The notes under the pieces: generated by a model
The model's input: the letters and a program-made list of their open reading frames with translations, nothing else
Database searches by the model: none
What the model was told of the DNA's origin: nothing
Program-made: the position numbers and the translations under genes
Assembly: GCA_035695825.1 (NCBI GenBank)
Contig: DASRRH010000010.1
Location: forward strand, 32,837-96,836
Source of the DNA: JAKEFM01 sp035695825
GTDB lineage: Bacteria > Planctomycetota > UBA1135 > JAKEFM01
Direction of reading: 5' to 3'
Length of the DNA: 64,000 nt
Shown: positions 33,678-40,632 of the stretch, in pieces
How positions within the stretch are numbered: the first letter of the stretch is position 1
Layout: the number at the start of each line of letters is the position of its first letter

Positions 33678-33680
33678 CCC

Positions 33681-33688
33681 GAAGAAGG
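33681..33688. repeat. Right target-site duplication of the IS
   Basis: GAAGAAGG, matching 32243-32250 exactly, immediately outside the right inverted repeat. Confidence 0.92.
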
Positions 33689-33696
33689 CAACCCCT

Positions 33697-33731
33697 CTCC
33701 CGGTCTTCCGACGACGGGGGAAGGTCGGGAG
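33697..33731 (-). terminator. Hairpin after the first secreted paralogue
   Basis: A 13-bp stem with two G-U pairs (33697-33709 with 33719-33731) and a 9-base loop, 35 bases after the stop codon at 33766-33768 on the minus strand. There is no long T-tract. Confidence 0.6.
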
Positions 33732-33765
33732 CGTTCTCGGCTCCCTGAGGACGCGGCTCCTCCGT

Positions 33766-35043
33766 CTAAAAGATCAGCTCGACCGTGTTCGACCCGTCGT
33801 TGATGGTAAGGGTCGAGAGATTGAAGTAGAAGGCGGCCGCGTAGAGGACTGCGCCGGCCAGGCCCGGCGGAATCGAGATCGACGCGGTCGTGGCCTGCAT
33901 GTCCGTGAACACACTCGGAATGCCGCTCGCCATGCAGGCGACGTCGCCGGCGAAGTGGCAGTTCAACCCCGCACCGACCGTCGCGGAGAAGGAAAGGGAC
34001 GCGCTCGTCGCGGCCGTCGAGTAAATGCCGAGGACGCCCGTCGAGCCCGGGACGAACATGCTCCCCGCGAGGAAGCCCGGCGGGTTGCCCGGAGGCGCCA
34101 GCCCGAGCGGGCTGCCGGCCGTGCTGTCGGAGATCATCACCGCGGCGAGCCGGTCCTGGCCCGCCATAGCCGCCGACCCGGCCTCCCAGTCCTCCGAACG
34201 GAGGAAAAAGGCGTCCCCAGAGACGAGCTCGCGCGCGCCCGAGCCCCGCGTCGGGGCCGCAAAGCCCGCCGTCAGCCGGTAGGACTCGAGCGTCGGCTCG
34301 TAAAAGGCCATCTCCGCGAAGAGCTCCTGGTTGATCGCGTAGTGCGTCACGACCCCGAGGAGCGCGTCGAACGATCCCGAATAGCTGTACCCCGCCGGCC
34401 CGGGCGGGACCGAGGGGTTGGAAACCGTGTTGACCTCGGTCGTCAGCTGGACGTTCCGGTAATAGTTGGCCTGGGTCGCAACCTCGCCCGGCGTGTAGAG
34501 GAGCAGCATCGCGACGTCGGCGTTCGAGAGCACCGGGAGCCCCGCCGTGGTCGGGCAGGAACCGGGGAGCGCCACGGCCGGGCCGACGGGCGAAACGTTG
34601 ATTCGGAACCCGCCCATCGGAAGAGGGATCCCTCCGACGACTGCGACGTAGTTGGGAACGGCCGTCCTGTCGGGCTCCCTCACTCCACCCACGAGGACGA
34701 CGGGCCGAAGCTCGAGGTCGGGGATGTCGAAGGACTGGGTTCCTGGTGTCAGGCTCCAGACCCCGATCTCCCAGCTCGTGAACGTGGCGAGCCCGCTCCC
34801 GCGGGTCATCCCGTTCTCGACCCCCCAGATCTTCCACTCGGCGTCCCCGAGGACGTTCCCGGTCGCGCCGTTCGGGCCGGCGAGCGCCGTGGCGGGACCG
34901 CCGCGGTGGTTGCGGATCCCGTTCTGGTGGTGGCAGACGATCTGCGTGCCGTTGCACGCCACCGCGCACAGCTGGCCGAGACCCGTCGTCGAGAGGATCC
35001 CTCCCGCGACGCCCGCCCACATGGGTCGTCGAAGGCGTCTCAC
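33766..35043 (-). CDS. Secreted protein, tandem paralogue 1 of 3, unknown family
   Basis: A 425-aa exported protein. The GTG at 35043 has a strong Shine-Dalgarno (GGAGGGAG) and opens a signal peptide (MRRLRRPMWAGVAGGILSTT). The mature part starts with a Cys-containing stretch (CAVACNGTQIVCHHQNGIRN) and a block shared with the next two genes (GATGNVLGDAEWKIWGVENG). The middle has DVAMLLLYTPGEVATQANYY and YAINQELFAEMAFYEPTLES; the C-terminus is beta-rich and ends NDGSNTVELIF. No catalytic motif or membrane anchor is seen and I recognise no family. It is the most divergent of the three copies. Confidence 0.75.
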   Translation of the reverse strand: MRRLRRPMWAGVAGGILSTTGLGQLCAVACNGTQIVCHHQNGIRNHRGGPATALAGPNGATGNVLGDAEWKIWGVENGMTRGSGLATFTSWEIGVWSLTPGTQSFDIPDLELRPVVLVGGVREPDRTAVPNYVAVVGGIPLPMGGFRINVSPVGPAVALPGSCPTTAGLPVLSNADVAMLLLYTPGEVATQANYYRNVQLTTEVNTVSNPSVPPGPAGYSYSGSFDALLGVVTHYAINQELFAEMAFYEPTLESYRLTAGFAAPTRGSGARELVSGDAFFLRSEDWEAGSAAMAGQDRLAAVMISDSTAGSPLGLAPPGNPPGFLAGSMFVPGSTGVLGIYSTAATSASLSFSATVGAGLNCHFAGDVACMASGIPSVFTDMQATTASISIPPGLAGAVLYAAAFYFNLSTLTINDGSNTVELIF

Positions 35044-35167
35044 CTCTTCTCCCTCCTGCCGGCGCCGCGGAGTGGAATCGCTCGGCCGCCGCCGGCCGGC
35101 CGTCGTTCCGACGAAGCAAGGAGAGCCCTCGCGCGGGCGGGGCCTTCGGCGGACTGCGGCCTGCGCA

Positions 35168-36448
35168 CTAGAGGAACAGCAGCTCGACCGTGTTCGACCC
35201 GTCGTCGAGCGTGAAGGTCGAGAGGTTGACGTAGAAGGCCGCCGCGTAGAGGACCGCGCCAGTGAGGCCCGGCGGGACCGCGATCACCGCGGTCATGGCC
35301 TGCAGGTCGGTGAACACGCTCGGGATGCCCGCGGCGGTGCACGCGCCGCCGACGACGACGTGGCAATTGAGCCCCGCTCCGAGCGTCGCCGAGAAGTTCA
35401 GGAACGCGACCGTCGTCGCCGTCGGATAGAGGCCGAGCACTCCCGTCGAGCCGGGGAGGAAGAGGCTCCCCGCGAGGAAGAACGGCGGGTTGCCCGGAGG
35501 CGCCAGCCCGAGCGGGCTGCCGGCCGTGCTGTCGGAGATCATCACCGCGGCGAGCCGGTCCTCGCCGTTGATCGCGGCATTGCCGGCCTCCCAGTCCTCC
35601 GAGACAAGGAAGAACAAATCGCCCGCGGCGAGCTCGCGCGCGCCCGAGCCCCGCGTCGGGGCCGCGAAGCCCGTCGTCAGGCGGTAGGACTCGAGCGTCG
35701 GCTCGTACAAGCCCATCTCGCCGTAGAGCTCCTCGTTGATCGCGTAGTGCGTCACCACCCCGAGGAGCGCGTCGACGGTCCCGGAATAGCTGTTCCCGAC
35801 TCCCGTCGTCGGGACCGAGGGGTTGGAGACCGTGTTGACCTCGGTGTTCAGCCGGAAGTTCAGGTAGTAGTCGGTCTGGGTCGTCACCTCGCCCGGCGTG
35901 TAGAGGAACAGCATCGCCACGTCGGCGTTCGAGAGGACCGAGAGGCCCGCGTTTCCGACGCACGAGGCCGGAGCCGCGACGGTCGGTCCGAGGATCGTCA
36001 CGTTGATCCGGAACCCGCCCGTGGGAAGAGCGATGTTCCCCACGAGCTCGGTGTCGAGGGGCACGGCCGTCATGTCGGGCTCCTTCACGCCGCCCACGAG
36101 GACGACGGGCCGAAGCTCGAGGTCGGGGATGTCGAAGCTCTGCGTCCCCGGGCCCGGGCTCGAAGCGCCGATCTCCCAGTTCGTGAAGGTCGCGGCGCCG
36201 CTCCCGCGGGTCATCCCGTTCTCGACCCCCCAGATCTTCCACTCGGCGTCCCCGAGGACGTTCCCCGTCGCGCCGTTCGGGCCGGCGAGCGCCGTGGCCG
36301 GACCGCCGCGGTGGTTGCGGATCCCGTTCTGGTGCTGGCAGACGATCTGGGTGCCGTTGCACGGGGCGGCGCACAACTGGGCGAGGGCGATCGTCGAGAG
36401 GAACGCCGCCGCGACGCACACGCACGCGAGGGTCAGGATAACCTTCAT
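35168..36448 (-). CDS. Secreted protein, tandem paralogue 2 of 3, unknown family
   Basis: A 426-aa exported protein with signal peptide MKVILTLACVCVAAAFLSTI and a GGAGGA ribosome site. It shares long identical or near-identical stretches with copy 3 (NEVNTVSNPS region, GNSYSGTVDALLGVVTHYAI, LESYRLTTGFAAPTRG) and less with copy 1. The conserved core includes GNVLGDAEWKIWGVENGMTR and DIPDLELRPVVLVGGV. It ends in SNTVELLFL. The equal lengths and collinear alignment of all three copies show gene duplication. Function unknown; secretion to the periplasm or outside is inferred from the signal peptide. Confidence 0.76.
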   Translation of the reverse strand: MKVILTLACVCVAAAFLSTIALAQLCAAPCNGTQIVCQHQNGIRNHRGGPATALAGPNGATGNVLGDAEWKIWGVENGMTRGSGAATFTNWEIGASSPGPGTQSFDIPDLELRPVVLVGGVKEPDMTAVPLDTELVGNIALPTGGFRINVTILGPTVAAPASCVGNAGLSVLSNADVAMLFLYTPGEVTTQTDYYLNFRLNTEVNTVSNPSVPTTGVGNSYSGTVDALLGVVTHYAINEELYGEMGLYEPTLESYRLTTGFAAPTRGSGARELAAGDLFFLVSEDWEAGNAAINGEDRLAAVMISDSTAGSPLGLAPPGNPPFFLAGSLFLPGSTGVLGLYPTATTVAFLNFSATLGAGLNCHVVVGGACTAAGIPSVFTDLQAMTAVIAVPPGLTGAVLYAAAFYVNLSTFTLDDGSNTVELLFL

Positions 36449-36525
36449 TCGTCCTCCGTCGGGACGGGGACTGGACGAGGGCCCTCCGGGAGAAGCCCTC
36501 CCCCCGGACCGTCCCGCAAGAAAGA

Positions 36526-36553
36526 GGAGGGCCGCGCGCTCGCGCGGCCCTCC
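36526..36553 (-). terminator. Terminator after secreted paralogue 3
   Basis: An 11-bp perfect stem (36526-36536 with 36543-36553) and 6-base loop, followed on the minus strand by a pyrimidine-rich CTCTTTCTTG. It lies 20 bases after the stop codon and separates copy 3 from copy 2. Confidence 0.78.
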
Positions 36554-36573
36554 GTGGAACGCTCTCTAGGCGA

Positions 36574-37866
36574 CTAGATGAACAGCAGCTCGACCGTGTT
36601 CGACCCGTCGTCGAGCGTGAAGGTCGAGAGGTTGATGTAGAACGCGGCCGCGTAGAAGACCGCACCCGTCAGGCCCGGCGGAATCGGCCCGAGCGTCGCG
36701 GTCGTGGCCTGCATGTCCGTGAACACGCTCGGGACGCCCGACGCGGCGCACGCGACGTCCCCGACGATGTGGCAGTTGAGGCCCGCCCCGATCGTCGCCG
36801 AGAAGGTCAGGAACGCGATCGTCGTCCCCGTCGGGTAGAGGCCCAGCACGCCCGTCGAGCCCGCGAGGAAGAGGCTCCCCGCGAGGAACCCAGGCGGGTT
36901 GCCCGGAGGCGCAAGCCCGAGGGGGCTGCCGGCCGTGTTGTCCGAGAGCACCACCGCCGCGAGCCGATCCTGGCCGGGAGGGCCGAGCATCGCGGAGGCG
37001 CCGGCCTGCCAGTCCTCCGAGCGGAGGAAGAAGGAGTCGCCGGAGGCGAGCTCGCGCGCGCCCGCGCCGCGCGTCGGGGCCGTGAAGCCCGTCGTCAGGC
37101 GGTAGGACTCGAGCGTCGGATCGAAGAAGCCCATCTCGCCGTAGAGCTCCTGGTTGATCGCGTAGTGGGTCACGGCGCCGAGGAGCCCGTCGACGGTCCC
37201 GGAATAGCTGTTCCCGACTCCCGTCGTCGGGCTGGAGGGGTTGGAGATCGTGTTGATCTCGGTGTTCAGCCGGAAGTTCAAGTAGTAGTTGGTCTGGGTC
37301 GTGACCTCGCCCGGCGTGAGGAGGAACAGCATCGCCACGTCGGAGTTCGAGAGGACCGGAAGGCCCGCGTTTCCGACGCACGAGGCCGGGGCCGCGACGG
37401 TCGGGCCGAGGATCGTGACGTTGATCCGGAATCCGCCCGTGGGAAGAGCGATGTTCCCCACGAGCTCGGTGTCGATGGCCACGGCCGTCATGTCGGGCTC
37501 CTTCACGCCGCCCACGAGGACGACGGGACGAAGCTCGAGGTCGGGGATGTCGAAGCTCTGCGTCCCCGGGCCCGGGCTCGAAGCGCCGATCTCCCAGTTC
37601 GTGAACGTGGAAAGCCCGCTCCCGCGGGTCATCCCGTTCTCGGTCCCCCAGATCTTCCACTCGGCGTCCCCGAGGACGTTGCCGGTGGCGCCGTTCGGGC
37701 CGGAAAGCGCCGTGGCAGGACCGCCGCGGTGGTTCCGGATCCCGTTCTGGTGCTGGCAGACGATCTGGGTGCCGTTGCACGGGATGGAGCACAACTGGGC
37801 AAGCGTCGTCGTCGAGAGGATCGCTCCCGCGACGCCCACCCACATCAGGGTTCGGAGGCTTTTCAT
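36574..37866 (-). CDS. Secreted protein, tandem paralogue 3 of 3, unknown family
   Basis: A 430-aa exported protein with signal peptide MKSLRTLMWVGVAGAILSTT and a strong ribosome site (AAGGAGAA). It is collinear with copies 1 and 2 and closest to copy 2. Small differences include an extra short insertion (MLGPPGQDRLAAVVLSDNTA) and IPPGLTGAVFYAAAFYINLS near the C-terminus, ending in VELLFI. Each copy has its own Shine-Dalgarno and copies 1 and 3 have their own hairpin terminators, so they may be transcribed separately. Function unknown. Confidence 0.76.
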   Translation of the reverse strand: MKSLRTLMWVGVAGAILSTTTLAQLCSIPCNGTQIVCQHQNGIRNHRGGPATALSGPNGATGNVLGDAEWKIWGTENGMTRGSGLSTFTNWEIGASSPGPGTQSFDIPDLELRPVVLVGGVKEPDMTAVAIDTELVGNIALPTGGFRINVTILGPTVAAPASCVGNAGLPVLSNSDVAMLFLLTPGEVTTQTNYYLNFRLNTEINTISNPSSPTTGVGNSYSGTVDGLLGAVTHYAINQELYGEMGFFDPTLESYRLTTGFTAPTRGAGARELASGDSFFLRSEDWQAGASAMLGPPGQDRLAAVVLSDNTAGSPLGLAPPGNPPGFLAGSLFLAGSTGVLGLYPTGTTIAFLTFSATIGAGLNCHIVGDVACAASGVPSVFTDMQATTATLGPIPPGLTGAVFYAAAFYINLSTFTLDDGSNTVELLFI

Positions 37867-38017
37867 ACGATTCTCCTTGTACTTTCTCCTGGCAGGAACT
37901 GGAGGAGAGGAAGGTGCTGCGGGGACTCCTACCGGTGAAGCCTAGCCTCCCCCGCGGAAGCCGGCAGGGCAAACGTGACCAACTCGCGATCGAACATACG
38001 CCGCGAAGAACGGAGAC

Positions 38018-38452
38018 TCAACGCGGAGATCCCCCCGGGGGCGCGGTAGCGGCAGGCTTGACGACCTCGACGCCGTCCCGCTCGATCGGCTGCGCCGCGA
38101 CGTGGTAGACGTGGGGAACGAAGTTTCCGTTCGCGTCCTTTCGCGCGCCCTTCACCCAGTAGTAGCGCGTCCCGTCGGGGAGGACCGCGTACGGCTCGGC
38201 CCCGGGCTCCTGGGCGGGAGCGGCGAGCGCGGGAGTCTGGGCCTTCGGGGAATCCGGCGCCTTCGAGACGGCCACGGACGCCTTCTCGGAGGCGGGCGCA
38301 GCCGGGCGGGGGGGCTCGGCGGGCGCCTTCTGGACGGAGGAGATCCCGGGCGAAGCCGCTTCCCCGGCGGGCTTCGAACCATGCAAGGACGCCGCGAAGG
38401 CGGCAACCGCCGCGGCGGCGACTCCGAACAATCCCAGCTTCCACAACCTCAT
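38018..38452 (-). CDS. Small secreted or anchored Pro/Ala-rich protein
   Basis: A 144-aa protein. The N-terminal hydrophobic segment MRLWKLGLFGVAAAAVAAFA could be a signal peptide or anchor. A Pro/Ala/Ser/Lys-rich linker (residues 28-85) leads to a small C-terminal domain with LPDGTRYYWVKGARKDANGN and FVPHVYHVAAQPIERDG. The aromatic-rich C-terminal unit is conserved-looking, but I do not recognise it. It is upstream of the paralogue trio on the same strand. Confidence 0.55.
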   Translation of the reverse strand: MRLWKLGLFGVAAAAVAAFAASLHGSKPAGEAASPGISSVQKAPAEPPRPAAPASEKASVAVSKAPDSPKAQTPALAAPAQEPGAEPYAVLPDGTRYYWVKGARKDANGNFVPHVYHVAAQPIERDGVEVVKPAATAPPGGSPR

Positions 38453-38664
38453 GAATGGCTCCGGTTTAACTGTCGGCCTCCGTCCCCGGATCCCTGGGAC
38501 CCGGGGGACCGGCCATCGGGGACATCTTGAAGACGCGAAAGGCTACCAGGATGTTCCGTGGCGATCAACGACGCCACCCCTCGGAGGATGATCCCCCGGC
38601 CCCGGCGACCGGTTCCTTTCCCATGGGACAACCCTACACCAAGAAACCCAGCCTGGCCCCCCTC

Positions 38665-40632
38665 TCACCTCCCCGGCCCCTCGAGATCGACCAGGAGCCG
38701 CCTCGCAGCCTCGAACCGAGGGGAGATCCGGAGCGCTCCCCTCAGGAGTTCGCACGCCTCCGGGCGAGCGCCGGCCGCGGCGAGGGCCCGGGCCCCGTTG
38801 AACAGGGAGACGGGGTCCGCGAGCGGGTTTCGGAGGAGGGCCCCGAGATCCTCCCGGGCTCCGGCGAGGTCCCCGGACGCCGCCCGGTGCATTCCCCGCG
38901 TGAGGCGGACGAGGGCAGCCGCCAGGAGGACCGACCGGTCCCGCGACCGTTCGTCGATCGGAGGGAGGTCGAGGCGCGCCCAGACCGACCCGCTCCTCTC
39001 CCGGGCCTCCCCGAGCGTCACCCCCCCCGGCGGATGGACCCGGACGAGGATTCCCTCGGGGACGGCGAGGGTCCCTTCGAGGCCGCGGAAGCCCCGGTAG
39101 TGCTCGGGAGTCTTCATCCCGGCGACGTAGACCGGACGGGAGCCGAGCCACCGCCGGACCGCCATCGCCTCGTCGAACGCCCAGCGCTCGGCGCCGCGTA
39201 GACCCCGACGGCGCGCCCTCTCCTCCTGCGAGAGCGGGCCGAGGTCCGACTCCTCGAGGTAGCCGTAGCGTTGCGCCACGAGGACGTCCGTCCGGTACCC
39301 CCGGACGCGCTGGAGAAAGAGGCAAGGGAAGACGAGGTGGTCCCCCATCGCGACGAGGACGCCCCCGCGCTCCACGTTGTCGAGCAGGGCGCGCCCGAAC
39401 GGCTCGAAGAATCGCTCGTCCGAACGGTCGTTCCGGGGCGCGTTGCCGGCCGCCGTCCACGCCAGCGCCGCGAGGGCGACGGTCGGCCCCATCATCCGGC
39501 TTGCCCGCCCGAGCGGGAGCGCGTCGATCCCCGCGCCCGCAAGGAGGCCGAGGAGCGCGAAGGCGGGAACGCAGTACGTCTCGTAGGCGGGGGGGAAGAA
39601 GAACGCGTCCCGAAACGAAGTGAACCAGACGAGGAGGACGGACGTCGCGACGGTCGTCGCGGCGAGGAGCACCCCGAACTTCCCCCACCGCCGGGTGGCG
39701 ACGATCCCTCCCCACCCCGCAAGGGCGAGCACGGGCCAGGGGAACTGCCGGACGAGAACCCCCCCGAACGCCTCCATCCTCGGCCCGAATCCGAGGAAGG
39801 TCGGTGGATCCATCCCCAGCTCTTCCGCGTGCGTGTACTGGCGCATCGCGAGGTGGTTCCAGAGGGCCCGCGGCGTCTCCGGGTTCCCCCAGTCGAGGTA
39901 GGGTTCGGCAGCGGACCGGAGAGGGAGGTAGAGGATCGGGAGGAGGCCGAGGAGAAGGGCGAGGGCTCCCCACCCGAGCGTGCGCCCCTCGCGGAGCAGG
40001 CGCGGCCTCTCGAGGATCGCGTAGCCGAGGAAGAGGGGGAGGAGCCCGCGCGCGAGGGGCTGGAGGCAGAGGGAGAGCCCCGCGACGAGGAGAAAGGCGG
40101 AGAACCGGCCCGAGGTCGGCGATTCCCTCCAGCGGTGGAGCAGGAGCAGCGTCGCGAAGACGGCGAGAAGCGTCGTCCCGTAGACCTCGGCGATTCCGCT
40201 CTGACCCCAGACCGCGTCGGCGAGCCCGGCGAGCCAGGCCCCCGCGAGCGCGCCTTCCCGGCGGACGCCGCACCCTCGGAGAAGACGCCCGCCGAGCGCG
40301 CAGGCGAGGGCGGCGCAGAAACCGGAGAAGAGGTTCACGCGCCAGGCGAAGTCTCCGAGAGGGAGGAGGGAGGCCCACGCGCGGGCGAGGAGGCACCAGA
40401 GGGGATAGCCCGGCGGGTGGAGGACGCCGAGCTCGTAGGCCGCCGTCAGGAACTCGCCGCTGTCCTCCGACGTCAGGCCCGGGGCGGCCGTGGCGGCGTA
40501 GGCGGCGAACGGGACGGCGAAGGCCGCCCCCCCCTCGAGAAGGCCCCTCCAGGCCGGGGGCGCGAACGAAGCCGCCCCGCCGGGACGATCCGGCGGGGCG
40601 GGGGATGGACGAGACGAACCCAGCGGGGTCAG
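38665..40632 (-). CDS. DUF2723 membrane protein (GT-C glycosyltransferase-like)
   Basis: A 655-aa polytopic membrane protein of the DUF2723/TMEM260 group, related to protein O-mannosyltransferases. The first loop has the catalytic-type acidic motif PGLTSEDSGEFLTAAYELGV and HPPGYPLWCLLARAWA, followed by about ten helices and a soluble C-terminal region with GDHLVFPCLFLQRVRGYRTD and TPR-like repeats. No ATG, GTG or TTG precedes the essential N-terminal motif in this frame; the next one (GTG of RVNLFSGF) would delete it. A CTG at 40632 overlaps the upstream stop as CTGA and is the proposed start. A sequence error in the G-rich leader is the alternative. Confidence 0.8.
   Translation of the reverse strand: MTPLGSSRPSPAPPDRPGGAASFAPPAWRGLLEGGAAFAVPFAAYAATAAPGLTSEDSGEFLTAAYELGVLHPPGYPLWCLLARAWASLLPLGDFAWRVNLFSGFCAALACALGGRLLRGCGVRREGALAGAWLAGLADAVWGQSGIAEVYGTTLLAVFATLLLLHRWRESPTSGRFSAFLLVAGLSLCLQPLARGLLPLFLGYAILERPRLLREGRTLGWGALALLLGLLPILYLPLRSAAEPYLDWGNPETPRALWNHLAMRQYTHAEELGMDPPTFLGFGPRMEAFGGVLVRQFPWPVLALAGWGGIVATRRWGKFGVLLAATTVATSVLLVWFTSFRDAFFFPPAYETYCVPAFALLGLLAGAGIDALPLGRASRMMGPTVALAALAWTAAGNAPRNDRSDERFFEPFGRALLDNVERGGVLVAMGDHLVFPCLFLQRVRGYRTDVLVAQRYGYLEESDLGPLSQEERARRRGLRGAERWAFDEAMAVRRWLGSRPVYVAGMKTPEHYRGFRGLEGTLAVPEGILVRVHPPGGVTLGEARERSGSVWARLDLPPIDERSRDRSVLLAAALVRLTRGMHRAASGDLAGAREDLGALLRNPLADPVSLFNGARALAAAGARPEACELLRGALRISPRFEAARRLLVDLEGPGR
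40573..40600 (-). terminator. Perfect GC hairpin after the secreted-protein gene
   Basis: An 11-bp perfect stem (40573-40583 with 40590-40600) with loop GACGAT, 28 bases after the stop at 40629-40631 on the minus strand. It lies inside the inferred 5' end of the DUF2723 gene, so it could attenuate that gene. There is no T-tract. Confidence 0.6.

Larger units (their letters stand above)
32251..33680 (+). mobile_element. Complete ISL3-family-type insertion sequence, 1430 bp
   Basis: A full element. The 28-base terminal inverted repeats (32251-32278 and 33653-33680, 21 of 28 matching when one is reverse-complemented) start GGTTCTTCCGGG and GGGTCATCCGGG. It is flanked by an 8-bp direct repeat, the target duplication length known for ISL3. 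It carries one transposase gene whose stop codon lies inside the right inverted repeat. The insertion point separates the nucleotidyltransferase stop codon from the convergent secreted-protein gene and disrupts neither. An intact frame and identical target repeats indicate a recent insertion. Confidence 0.92.

Noticed and set aside
33766..37866. Repeated blocks spaced about 1.4 kb apart, considered as a repeat array
   Set aside because: They are explained by three paralogous genes; no short repeat-spacer pattern, so no CRISPR.
38449..38631. 60-codon minus-strand frame in the gap before the DUF2723 gene
   Set aside because: No ribosome site, no recognisable protein features; likely chance.
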